Assembly (NCBI GenBank): GCA_902790625.1
Contig: CADASP010000009.1
Location: forward strand, 62,001 to 126,000
DNA from: an uncultured Prevotellaceae bacterium
GTDB taxonomy: Bacteria > Bacteroidota > Bacteroidia > Bacteroidales > Bacteroidaceae
Length of the DNA: 64,000 nt
Direction of reading: 5' to 3'
Part shown: positions 18,090 through 27,550 of the stretch, in pieces
Layout: each line of letters begins with the position of its first letter
Position numbering within the stretch: the first letter of the stretch is position 1
Made by a program: the position numbers and the translations under genes
The notes under the pieces: model-generated
What the model was told of the DNA's origin: nothing
The model's input: only the letters and a program-made list of their open reading frames with translations
Database searches by the model: none

Positions 18090-18701
18090 ATGAGCAACAA
18101 CGCAGTAAAAGCAGGTGGACTCTCAAAGAACACCTTGATTATCGGAGCCGTAGTGGCAGTCATCGTGTTGTGGGGCATTAGTGCCTACAACGGAATGGTC
18201 AACGTAGATGAGAAAGCCACCACCGAATGGGCCAAGGTGCAATCGGCCTATCAGCGCCGCGCCGACCTCATTCCCAACCTGGTGGAAGTGGTGAAAGGCT
18301 ATGCCTCGCACGAGCGGGAAACCCTCGAAGGGGTTATCAATGCACGCGCCAAGGCCACACAAATCACCGTCGACCCCAACAATCTCACCCCCGAGAAGCT
18401 GCAAGAGTTTCAGGCTGCCCAAGGCGAGCTGTCGCAGGCATTGGGACGCTTGATGGTGGTGCAGGAGCAGTATCCTGAACTGAAAGCCAACGAGAACTTC
18501 AAGGACCTGCAGGTGCAGCTCGAAGGCACGGAGAACCGCATCAACGAAGCACGCAACTCGTTCAACAGCGCCGTGGAGGATTACAACGTGAAGATTCGCA
18601 AATTCCCCAACTCGCTGCTGGCAGGCATCTTTGGCTTCGACAAGAAGAGTAAGTTCGAGGCCGACGCCAACGCCCAGAATGCACCGCAAGTGAAGTTCTG
18701 A
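18090..18701 (+). CDS. lemA: LemA family protein
   Basis: 203 residues: one N-terminal membrane helix (about 13-33, LIIGAVVAVIVLWGISAYNGMV) and a long helical domain with the LemA signatures WAKVQSAYQRRADLIPNLVEVVKGYA (about 46-71) and YNVKIRKFPNSLLAGIFGF (about 167-185). Membrane protein of unsettled function, normally found with TPM-domain proteins as here. 60 bases after the TPM gene. Confidence 0.93.
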   Translation: MSNNAVKAGGLSKNTLIIGAVVAVIVLWGISAYNGMVNVDEKATTEWAKVQSAYQRRADLIPNLVEVVKGYASHERETLEGVINARAKATQITVDPNNLTPEKLQEFQAAQGELSQALGRLMVVQEQYPELKANENFKDLQVQLEGTENRINEARNSFNSAVEDYNVKIRKFPNSLLAGIFGFDKKSKFEADANAQNAPQVKF

Positions 18702-18717
18702 TTCAGCACATCGTTTT

Positions 18718-19902
18718 ATGACTGACAACCGCTACATGCTGCGTGGCGTCTCAGCTGCCAAGGAAGACGTGCACGCAGCTATACGCAACATCGACAAGGG
18801 CCTCTATCCCAAGGCTTTCTGCAAAATCATGCCCGATGTGCTGGGAGGCGACCCTGACTATTGCAACATCATGCATGCCGACGGCGCCGGCACCAAGTCG
18901 AGCCTGGCCTACATGTATTGGAAGGAGACGGGCGACCTCAGCGTCTGGCGGGGCATCGCCCAGGATGCCATCGTGATGAACACCGACGACCTGCTCTGCG
19001 TGGGTGCCACCGACAACATCCTCGTCAGCAGCACCATCGGCCGCAACAAGATGCTCATTCCCGGAGAGGTCATCAGCGCCATCATCAACGCCACCGACGA
19101 GCTGCTCGGCGAGCTGCGACAGATGGGCATCGGCATCTGGCCTACAGGCGGCGAGACGGCCGACGTGGGCGACTTGGTGCGCACCATCATTGTCGACAGC
19201 ACCGTCACTTGCCGCATGCGTCGAGCCGATGTCATCGACAATGCCAACATCCACCCCGGCGACGTCATTGTGGGCCTCAGCTCCACTGGACAGGCCACCT
19301 ACGAGCAACGCTACAACGGGGGCATGGGCAGCAACGGGCTCACCAGCGCACGCCACGACGTCTTTGCCAAGTATCTCGCCCAGAAATACCCCGAGAGCTA
19401 CGACCACGCCGTGCCCAATGACCTGGTGTATAGCGGCAAATACGCTCTGACCGACAATGTCCCGTATGCTGACGTATCACGTCAGCCCCTCCCCGACGCT
19501 GGCCAGCTGGTCCTCTCCCCCACCCGCACCTACGCTCCCGTCATCAAGCGCCTGCTCGACGAGTTGCGCCCCGAAGTACACGGAATGGTGCATTGCACAG
19601 GAGGCGCCCAGACCAAGGTGCTGCATTTCGTGGGCGACGACTGCCACGTGGTGAAGGACAACATGTTCCCCCTGCCGCCCCTCTTCCAGATGATACACGA
19701 TTGCAGCGGCACCGACTGGCGCGAAATGTATCAGGTGTTCAACATGGGCCACCGCATGGAAATCTACGTCAGCCCCGAACAGGCTCAGAAGGTCATTGAC
19801 ATTAGCCGCAGCTTCAACATCGACGCACAGGTGGTGGGGCACATTGAGAAAGGCCAGAAGGGCCTCACCATACAGAGCGAGTACGGCACATTCAACTACT
19901 GA
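18718..19902 (+). CDS. purM: Phosphoribosylformylglycinamidine cyclo-ligase (AIR synthase)
   Basis: ATP-dependent ring closure of FGAM to AIR in purine synthesis. 394 residues, the longer Bacteroidota form (E. coli PurM is about 345). Recognisable from HADGAGTKSSLAYMYWKETGD (54-74), the MNTDDLLCVGA metal/ATP block, GGETADVGDLVRTIIVD and a C-terminal VQVFNMGHRME-type stretch. Starts 16 bases after lemA; probably the last gene of the unit, with palindromes 95-160 bases downstream that could terminate it. Confidence 0.92.
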   Translation: MTDNRYMLRGVSAAKEDVHAAIRNIDKGLYPKAFCKIMPDVLGGDPDYCNIMHADGAGTKSSLAYMYWKETGDLSVWRGIAQDAIVMNTDDLLCVGATDNILVSSTIGRNKMLIPGEVISAIINATDELLGELRQMGIGIWPTGGETADVGDLVRTIIVDSTVTCRMRRADVIDNANIHPGDVIVGLSSTGQATYEQRYNGGMGSNGLTSARHDVFAKYLAQKYPESYDHAVPNDLVYSGKYALTDNVPYADVSRQPLPDAGQLVLSPTRTYAPVIKRLLDELRPEVHGMVHCTGGAQTKVLHFVGDDCHVVKDNMFPLPPLFQMIHDCSGTDWREMYQVFNMGHRMEIYVSPEQAQKVIDISRSFNIDAQVVGHIEKGQKGLTIQSEYGTFNY

Positions 19903-19996
19903 GTAAGACTGAGGCCAAAGGAAGGGCATAAACCGCCACACGACAGTCAATTACATTTTTATATCGCTTCAGCGTGAATAATACCCTATCGTTCAC

Positions 19997-20058
19997 GAAA
20001 ATTTGGAGCGCTCCAAATTTCAAAAAGTCAACGCCTTTTGAAAATTTGGAGCGCTCCA
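19997..20058. repeat. Twin palindromes, 19-bp direct repeat 43 bases apart
   Basis: The 19-base word beginning GAAAATTTGGAGCG occurs at 19997-20015 and 20040-20058. Each holds GGAGCGCTCC; the first is part of a 22-bp perfect palindrome (19999-20020). Their centres lie at about -135 and -92 from the start expected for the sigma-54-like htpG promoter, where enhancer-binding proteins usually bind. A GGAGCACTCC variant also forms the core of the 30528-30599 palindrome, so a REP-like origin is possible. Between the copies lies TTCAAAAAGTCAACGCC, a word shared with 39.9 kb. Confidence 0.75.
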
Positions 20059-20118
20059 TTTTTTTGCAAATGATGCCCGAGCGAAAAATAGGCATATCAA
20101 ACCTACAAAAAACTATTG

Positions 20119-20134
20119 TGGCACGATATTTGCA
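20119..20134 (+). promoter_or_regulatory. Sigma-54 (RpoN) type promoter of htpG
   Basis: TGGCACGATATTTGCA matches the -24/-12 consensus TGGCACG-N4-TTGCA at every defined position, with exactly 10 bases between GG and GC. The start of transcription would be near 20145, giving a leader of about 30 bases to the ATG at 20176. No TAnnTTTG box is seen in this gap. The match is read directly; its use is inference. Confidence 0.65.
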
Positions 20135-20175
20135 AGCACTTAAAGAAAAGCGAACCGAAAAAAAGAAAAAAAACT

Positions 20176-22230
20176 ATGCAAAAAGGTAACATTGGAGTGA
20201 CGACCGAGAACATTTTCCCGGTCATCAAGAAATTCCTCTACAGTGATCACGAAATCTTCCTGCGCGAGATGGTGAGCAATGCCATCGATGCCACGCAGAA
20301 AATGAAAACGCTGGCCGAGAAGGGCGACTTCAAGGGCGAGCTGGGCAACCTCACCGTGAACGTGAGCCTCGATGCCGACAAGGGCACCATCACCATCAGC
20401 GACCACGGCATCGGCATGACCGAGGAGGAGATTGACAAGTACATCAACCAGATTGCCTTCTCGGGCGTCACCGACTTCCTGGAGAAATACAAGGACACGG
20501 CCAACAACATCATCGGCCACTTCGGCCTGGGATTCTACAGCAGCTTCATGGTGAGCAAGCGCGTGGAAATAGTGACCCGCAGCTGGCAGGAGGGTGCCAA
20601 GGCCGTGAAATGGAGCTGCGACGGCAGTCCAGCTTACGAAATTGACGAGGCTGAGCGCGCCGAACGCGGCACCGACGTCATCCTCTACATCGACGACGAC
20701 TGCAAGGAATATCTCGACAAGTACAAGTTGGAGGGATTGCTCAAAAAGTATTGCCGCTTCCTGCCCGTGCCTATCGCCTTTGGCAAGAAGACGGAGTGGA
20801 AGGACGGCAAGCAGGTGGACACCGCCGAGGACAACATCATCAACGATGTGGAGCCGCTGTGGACGAAGACTCCATCGACGCTGAAGGACGAGGACTACAA
20901 GAAATTCTACCGCACGCTCTACCCCATGCAGGACGAACCCCTCTTCTGGATTCACCTGAACGTTGACTACCCCTTCCATCTGACGGGCATCCTCTACTTC
21001 CCCCATGTGAAGAACTCGCTCGAGCTGCAGAAGAACCGTATACAGCTCTATTGCAACCAGGTGTTTGTCACCGACCAAGTGGAGGGCATCGTTCCTGAGT
21101 TCCTGACGCTGTTGCATGGCGTCATCGACTCGCCCGACATCCCGCTGAACGTGAGCCGTTCCTATCTACAGAGCGACCGCGAGGTGAAGAAGATATCGAC
21201 CTACATCACCAAGAAGGTAAGCGACCGCCTAAAGGCCATCTTCAACGAAGACCGCAAGACCTACGAGGAGAAATGGGACGACCTGAAGCTCTTCATCAAC
21301 TACGGCATCCTGACCGAGGAGAACTTCTACGACCGCGCCAAGGACTTCGCACTCTTCAAGGACACCGATTCGAAGTACTTCACCTTCGACGAATACCGCA
21401 CCCTCATCGAGGCCTCGCAGAAGGACAAGGACGGCAACCTCATCTACCTCTACGCCACCGACAAGGACGAGCAATACTCGTATATCAAGGCCGCTCAGGA
21501 CAAGGGCTACAGCGTGCTGCTCTTCGACGGACAACTCGACGTGCCCTGCATCCAGACGCTGGAGCAGAAGTTCGAGAAGAGTAGGTTCACCCGCGTAGAT
21601 GCCGACACCATCGACCATCTGATACAGAAGGAAGACAGCACGAAGAGTCAGCTGGCAGAGGGAGAACGTGACAATTTGTCAGCCATCTTCCAGAGCCAAC
21701 TCCCCAAGATTGACAAGACGGAGTTCATCGTAGAAGTGAACGCTCTGGGTGCCTCGCAGCGTCCTGTGGTCATCACGCAGAACGAGTGGATGCGCCGCAT
21801 GAAGGAGATGAGCCGCTATCAGAGTGGCATGAGCTTCTACGGCGAGATGCCCACCTCGATGAATATGGTGCTCAACAGCGACCACCCGCTGGTGAGCCGC
21901 ATCCTCGACGATGCCAAAGCCGCCCTGACCGAGCCGCTGAAGCCCATCGAGAGCGAGCTGAAGGGACTGGAGGCTCGTCTGGCCGCTCTGAACCAGCAGA
22001 CAGAGAAGAAGAAGCCCGAGGAAATCACCCAAGAACAGAAGGACGACAAGGCCAACACTCAGAAGGCCATCGACGAGCAAAAGGAGCAGAAGAGCAAGCT
22101 CATCAACGATTATGCCGCCAAGAACGACGTGGTGCACCAGCTCATCGACCTCGCCCTGCTGCAGAACGGTCTGCTGAAGGGAGCTGCCCTCGACACCTTC
22201 CTACAGCGTTCCATCGACCTCATCAAGTAA
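20176..22230 (+). CDS. htpG: Molecular chaperone HtpG (Hsp90)
   Basis: Cytoplasmic ATP-dependent chaperone. I start at ATG 20176 (MQKGNIGVTTENIF), giving 684 residues; an upstream in-frame ATG at 20116 overlaps the promoter and adds 20 unrelated basic residues. The GHKL ATPase domain shows MVSNAIDATQK (helix with the catalytic Glu/Asn region EMVSNA), ISDHGIGMT and GHFGLGFYSSFMVS. The middle domain begins around residue 220 (FWIHLNVDYPFHLTGILYFP) with the NVSRSYLQ Arg that contacts ATP. A charged insert in the C-terminal domain (LNQQTEKKKPEEITQEQKDD, about residues 610-640) is typical of Bacteroidota HtpG. Monocistronic, with hairpin after. Confidence 0.96.
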   Translation: MQKGNIGVTTENIFPVIKKFLYSDHEIFLREMVSNAIDATQKMKTLAEKGDFKGELGNLTVNVSLDADKGTITISDHGIGMTEEEIDKYINQIAFSGVTDFLEKYKDTANNIIGHFGLGFYSSFMVSKRVEIVTRSWQEGAKAVKWSCDGSPAYEIDEAERAERGTDVILYIDDDCKEYLDKYKLEGLLKKYCRFLPVPIAFGKKTEWKDGKQVDTAEDNIINDVEPLWTKTPSTLKDEDYKKFYRTLYPMQDEPLFWIHLNVDYPFHLTGILYFPHVKNSLELQKNRIQLYCNQVFVTDQVEGIVPEFLTLLHGVIDSPDIPLNVSRSYLQSDREVKKISTYITKKVSDRLKAIFNEDRKTYEEKWDDLKLFINYGILTEENFYDRAKDFALFKDTDSKYFTFDEYRTLIEASQKDKDGNLIYLYATDKDEQYSYIKAAQDKGYSVLLFDGQLDVPCIQTLEQKFEKSRFTRVDADTIDHLIQKEDSTKSQLAEGERDNLSAIFQSQLPKIDKTEFIVEVNALGASQRPVVITQNEWMRRMKEMSRYQSGMSFYGEMPTSMNMVLNSDHPLVSRILDDAKAALTEPLKPIESELKGLEARLAALNQQTEKKKPEEITQEQKDDKANTQKAIDEQKEQKSKLINDYAAKNDVVHQLIDLALLQNGLLKGAALDTFLQRSIDLIK

Positions 22231-22265
22231 AAACCTGATGGTAGCATTCAGAAAAACGACGCGCA

Positions 22266-22300
22266 GGCCTTCCCCTCCCCATGAAAGGGAGAGGAAGGCC
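22266..22300 (+). terminator. Probable htpG terminator hairpin
   Basis: GGCCTTCCCCTCCC (22266-22279) pairs with GGGAGAGGAAGGCC (22287-22300) with one mismatch, followed by a T-rich stretch. Confidence 0.6.
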
Positions 22301-22359
22301 ATGCTGTTGTTTGCTTAACCGACAATCCTATTTCTTCAAAGAAAAATAAATCCTTATAA

Positions 22360-23562
<1,203 letters not shown>

Positions 23563-23570
23563 GTCATCTT

Positions 23571-23815
23571 TAGTCGTTTGGGGGGTTGGTCGTTTGGTCG
23601 TTTAGTCGTTTGGGAAATTGGTCGTTTGGTCGTTTGGGAAAGTTAGTTTTCCATCGAAACGACCAACCACCAAAACGACCAACCACCAAAACGACTAATC
23701 CCCCAAACAACTAATACCCCCAAACGACCAAACGGCCAACCCCCCAAACAACTAATCTCCCCAAACGACCAAACGACCAACCACCCAAACGACTAATCTC
23801 CCCAAACGACCAACG
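23571..23815. repeat. Reiterated GTCGTTTGG tract, both orientations
   Basis: About 245 bases between two genes built almost wholly from the word GGTCGTTTGG and its complement CCAAACGACC, first on one strand (23571-23645) and then on the other (23655-23815), with single-base variants (TAGTCGTTTGG, CAAACAACTAAT). The halves can fold on each other. Units are 8-20 bases with no unique spacers, so it is not a CRISPR. The last copy ends at the ATG of the omega-amidase. Confidence 0.85.
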
Positions 23816-24595
23816 ATGAGAGTAGTAGTATTGCAAACCGACATTGCTTGGGCCGACCCGCAAGCAAACATTCTCCAAGCCGAAAAACTATTGGAAGAAC
23901 ACGCTCCCGAAGCTGGGGCGCTCATCGTATTGCCCGAGATGTGGGCCACGGGCTTCGCCGTGAATCCCATCGGCATTGCCGAGGATGAAAGCACGTCAAT
24001 CGCCTTGGCTTGGATGAAGCGGACGGCACGTGAATGTGGATGCGCCGTGAGTGGAAGTTTGGCCGTGAGCGTGGGTGATGGCAGCTACCGCAATCGCCAT
24101 TATTTCGTGACACCTGAGCGCAACGAATACTACGACAAGCGTCATCTGTTTGCCTACGGACACGAAGACGATTTCATCACCCCTGGCCGAGAGGCCGTCA
24201 TCGTGGAATGGCAAGGCTGGCGCTTGCTATTGCTCACTTGTTATGACTTGCGATTCCCCGTATTCTCGCGCTATGGCAGGGCGGGCGAATACGACGCCAT
24301 CATCTTGGTGGCCAACTGGCCTGCCAAACGCCAACATGCCTGGAACATTCTGACCCAGGCACGAGCCATAGAGAACCAATGTTTTGTATTGGCGGCTAAC
24401 CGCTGCGGCAATGACCCACAATGTCACTACATCGGCGGCTCGGCCATCATCAACCCCTTGGGGCAGAAGCTATGCGAAGCCGCTGATGCAGCGATATCAA
24501 TAAGTGCAGACTTAGAACTCGACGAGCTGCAAGCCAAGCGCCAGCGATTTCGGGTGCTGGCCGACCGCGACACCGACCTTTACTTGATGGTGTAG
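23816..24595 (+). CDS. Carbon-nitrogen hydrolase, omega-amidase (Nit2/YafV-like)
   Basis: 259 residues of the nitrilase superfamily with the Glu-Lys-Cys triad E41 (LPEMWATGF), K108 (YDKRHLFAYG) and C142 (LLTCYDLRFPVF). The Tyr-Asp-Leu-Arg-Phe-Pro context and the GxEMW motif are those of omega-amidase, which hydrolyses alpha-ketoglutaramate or alpha-ketosuccinamate, a repair-type step after glutamine transamination. The ATG comes directly out of the reiterated tract, so the start is set by the protein alignment rather than by an upstream signal. Its 3' end overlaps the end of the convergent small membrane protein gene by 16 bases. Confidence 0.88.
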   Translation: MRVVVLQTDIAWADPQANILQAEKLLEEHAPEAGALIVLPEMWATGFAVNPIGIAEDESTSIALAWMKRTARECGCAVSGSLAVSVGDGSYRNRHYFVTPERNEYYDKRHLFAYGHEDDFITPGREAVIVEWQGWRLLLLTCYDLRFPVFSRYGRAGEYDAIILVANWPAKRQHAWNILTQARAIENQCFVLAANRCGNDPQCHYIGGSAIINPLGQKLCEAADAAISISADLELDELQAKRQRFRVLADRDTDLYLMV

Positions 24596-24777
24596 ACCAC
24601 CACTACCGCGATGGCCATGAGGATGGCTACGAGGATGAGCGCACGAAACAGCCATTTCTCTATCTTCTTTCGGCGCTGAATGGCCATCAAGCTTTTGCGT
24701 TTAAACTTGCTGGCACCATCCATGTGATGGTGGTGATGGTGGTGATGCTCACCACTGGATTTTGTTTGTTCTGCCAT
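24580..24777 (-). CDS. Small membrane protein with natural His8 tract
   Basis: 65 residues: a polar start MAEQTKSSGE, eight consecutive His (11-18), a basic helix rich in Lys/Arg (25-41) and one membrane helix (about 42-63, ending VVVYTIK). No known family is certain; short His-rich single-span proteins of this shape occur in Bacteroidota, and the His run could bind zinc or nickel. It begins 12 bases after the GH106 stop on the same strand, so it is probably the third gene of the CE12-GH106 unit. The last 16 bases overlap the convergent amidase gene. Confidence 0.75.
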   Translation of the reverse strand: MAEQTKSSGEHHHHHHHHMDGASKFKRKSLMAIQRRKKIEKWLFRALILVAILMAIAVVVVYTIK

Positions 24778-24789
24778 TTCCAGATACTT

Positions 24790-27450
24790 TTATTTCTTTA
24801 TTAGTTTTATTTCTGAATGGAGGCCGCTGGGCATGGGAGTCCATTGGTCGTATGTTGTCTTCTTGTAACTGATGTCCACCACGTTGATGTCTTCCATCTT
24901 GCGCCACTTGATGCCCCGACGGTCCAAGTCGCTGATGCGGTTGGCGGGCAGGTTGGTCACCTCGATGCGCAATTCGTTGTCGCCCACCTTCAAGGCTCCC
25001 TGAGTGCTGAGCACGAAGGGCACGCTCCAAGCGCAGCCAAGGAACTGTCCGTTGAGATAGACGCGTGCCGACTCGCGAACATCGCCTAAATCGATATGCC
25101 ATTGCCCATCATCCAGTTGCTTCTTCGAGAGCTTGAAATGCGTGGAGTAGACACCCGTGCCCATGGTCACCTTCGTCTGCTCGTCGAGCGTCTCCCAGGT
25201 CTGTAGCTTATCAAGCTGATAGGCCTTGCTCACCTTCGGGGATTCCTCGATGAACGAGAGCGTCCAAGAGCCATCAACGGGGATGGTTTCAAACCGGTTG
25301 CTCGCATTCACGACGTGTGGCGTGATTGTATTTTTCAAGGTGAAGGCTAAGGTGGAGCCACCCATCGGCTCGTCGTAGGTCTGAAGAATCATCGACTCTC
25401 CACTACGCAAGCTCACGCCGATGCCCTTCTCGTTGAAATCGGCCACGGTGATGTCGCCATTGAGCGGGTTAAACCATTGTGCTCCCTTGAAGTCGATGGC
25501 CAGGGGCACACGCTCCTCGATGTCGTTTGGCGTCAGGTTGGCAATGAAATAGTGATAGCCATTGGCGTTCTTGCGGCGAATGGCCTTCAGGCCGTATTGC
25601 GTCTTCATCGGCTCTGGCTTGGCAGCACGGGCCATGGCGGCAGCATCCACGCCATACATGATGTGTGCACCACGTGCTTTCAGCTGCTCGATGTGCCGCT
25701 TCACCCTTTCGGGCATCTCGCCGCTTCCGGGAATGATGAGTCCCTTGTAGCGTGTGCCTCCCTTGGTGACGAGCGCCCCACCCTCACATCGTGTCTGCAT
25801 CAGCAGCCGCTCGCTGATATAGTCGCAATCGAAGCCCGCACGGTCGATGTCGAGGATGGCTTGTCGGAAGTCGGGCATCAGACTGCCCATGGCGTGTATG
25901 GTGAACTGCATGAGCAGCTTGCCCGTGTTCTTCTTCCAAGCATCGCGGATGGGCAGGAGCACCAGGAAATCGTTGTCGGGCTGACCCCATTGCAAGAAGC
26001 TTTGGCAGCGCTCCACATATTGCATGAAGAAGGGGGCGTCGCGCCAGATGGAGTTGGTGGGACTCATGTCGATGCTGGCATAGAATTTCCACCCTGGCCA
26101 TTCATCGTTGCGTGGGCTGTAGGCCGTGCCATGGAAGAAGATATGATTCACGCCGGCGCAGAACATCAGGTCGAGGTCGGGCTTCAGCTGGCTGAGCGAC
26201 GTGCGGAAGTGCTCGGTGAGCCAAGTGAAGGTCTCGCTGCTGGTATAGGGCTTGCCACAGACATGTGCTGCCGACGGTGCATACTTGAACATGGAGTAGT
26301 CCGAGTCGTTCTTTCGGGTCTTTCCAGCATCGCTACGCAGCCCCTTGATGCCCAGTTCGCTCAGTCCAAAGCCTTCAATCTCAGGGATGTCCACTGCGGC
26401 GTAGCAGTCGATGAGGTTGGCGGGCGAGCCATGAGCCTGGTTGCGCGTAATGGCTCCATGGGCATGCGCCCAAGCCGTCCATTGCTCGGTGAAATTCTCC
26501 AGTATCAGGTCGCCGAGCGTCTCACGATAGTCCGAGAGAACTTTCGTGGCATTAGACCCGCCCTTGTTGTCTCTCGACTGCACGGCCGACAGCAGTTCGG
26601 GGAAATGCTCTTCCAACTTGTATCCGCGACGGCTCTCAAACTCTTCGAGCATCCGTGGAGTCCAGGTGGCAGCATCCACCTCGTAGCTGTCGTTGAAGAA
26701 TGTGTGGGGATAGGGTGTGTTGGTGCGGTCGAAGGCATCGCTGATGTGTTTCAGATAGTGTGCCACGGCCTGACGGTCGAAATGGTCGACCACCAGCCCG
26801 TCGCCTCCCGGTGCCGGGCGTTTCACCCTCATCACTCCATATTTAATATATAGGGCGATAACCTTCTGGGCGGATGGACAGATAGCGAGCAAGGCATCAT
26901 CCACTATCAGCTTTTGGCCTGCTACGCGTGTTGTCACGTCAAAGGCCTGTCCGCTAGCGGTGTAGAGCATCACCTTGTTGAGGAAGGCATTCTTCGCATC
27001 CCTCTCTGCAGGAGAGAGGTCGATGGTGGTGCCAAGGCTCTCGCCGCCAAGGGCTTTCTCCACGAAGACCGCCTTGCAGGCACTCTCCTCCAACGGCACC
27101 CACGGACCGCCGAAAGGCCATCCCGTGCCCGTGGCCATGTCCAGTTCGATCCCGTTCAGCTGGCATTGCTGCTGGGTATATCGCAACATCTCCATCCACT
27201 TGTCGCTCAGGTAGGGGATGTTGTTGGCCTCGTTGCCCTGCACACCATAGATGGGCGTTATCTCCACCGCTCCGATGCCGTGCTTGGCATACTCGCGCAG
27301 GTTCCATTGCAGGTTCTCCTTGTCAACGGCCGAGCCCAGCCACCACCAGCGCGTGCCGGGCTTTGCCTCAGCTGCAGGCGTGGGCCAGCTCTGTGCCGTC
27401 AGCGTCGTGCACAATGCCGTCAGTACTATAATGGATGAGAATCTTTTCAT
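24790..27450 (-). CDS. Glycoside hydrolase family 106-like (alpha-L-rhamnosidase)
   Basis: 886 residues with a signal peptide (1-19, ending LTAQ). The N-terminal RWWWLGSAVDKENLQWNLREYAKHGIGAVEITPIYG block is characteristic of GH106, which removes terminal alpha-L-rhamnose from pectic side chains and other glycans. The catalytic barrel covers roughly 30-600 (FNDSYEVDAATWTPRMLEEFESRRGY inside). The C-terminal part holds beta domains including a jelly-roll near 775-880 (THFKLSKKQLDDGQWHIDLGDVRESARVYLNGQFLG). At 886 residues it is shorter than the 1000-1100 of well-studied members. It follows the CE12 gene by 100 bases. Confidence 0.82.
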   Translation of the reverse strand: MKRFSSIIVLTALCTTLTAQSWPTPAAEAKPGTRWWWLGSAVDKENLQWNLREYAKHGIGAVEITPIYGVQGNEANNIPYLSDKWMEMLRYTQQQCQLNGIELDMATGTGWPFGGPWVPLEESACKAVFVEKALGGESLGTTIDLSPAERDAKNAFLNKVMLYTASGQAFDVTTRVAGQKLIVDDALLAICPSAQKVIALYIKYGVMRVKRPAPGGDGLVVDHFDRQAVAHYLKHISDAFDRTNTPYPHTFFNDSYEVDAATWTPRMLEEFESRRGYKLEEHFPELLSAVQSRDNKGGSNATKVLSDYRETLGDLILENFTEQWTAWAHAHGAITRNQAHGSPANLIDCYAAVDIPEIEGFGLSELGIKGLRSDAGKTRKNDSDYSMFKYAPSAAHVCGKPYTSSETFTWLTEHFRTSLSQLKPDLDLMFCAGVNHIFFHGTAYSPRNDEWPGWKFYASIDMSPTNSIWRDAPFFMQYVERCQSFLQWGQPDNDFLVLLPIRDAWKKNTGKLLMQFTIHAMGSLMPDFRQAILDIDRAGFDCDYISERLLMQTRCEGGALVTKGGTRYKGLIIPGSGEMPERVKRHIEQLKARGAHIMYGVDAAAMARAAKPEPMKTQYGLKAIRRKNANGYHYFIANLTPNDIEERVPLAIDFKGAQWFNPLNGDITVADFNEKGIGVSLRSGESMILQTYDEPMGGSTLAFTLKNTITPHVVNASNRFETIPVDGSWTLSFIEESPKVSKAYQLDKLQTWETLDEQTKVTMGTGVYSTHFKLSKKQLDDGQWHIDLGDVRESARVYLNGQFLGCAWSVPFVLSTQGALKVGDNELRIEVTNLPANRISDLDRRGIKWRKMEDINVVDISYKKTTYDQWTPMPSGLHSEIKLIKK

Positions 27451-27550
27451 TTTACTTTATATTTGAGAGTGGAAGCCCCCTTTCGTTCTCTGAAGGGGAC
27501 ATTACAGGTCGTGGGGTCTATCGTGCTCCCCTCGGGGGGCTTCAAACTTA

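Noticed and set aside
23571..23815. CRISPR array
   Set aside because: Units are 8-20 bases, variable, in both orientations and without unique spacers; no cas gene is near.
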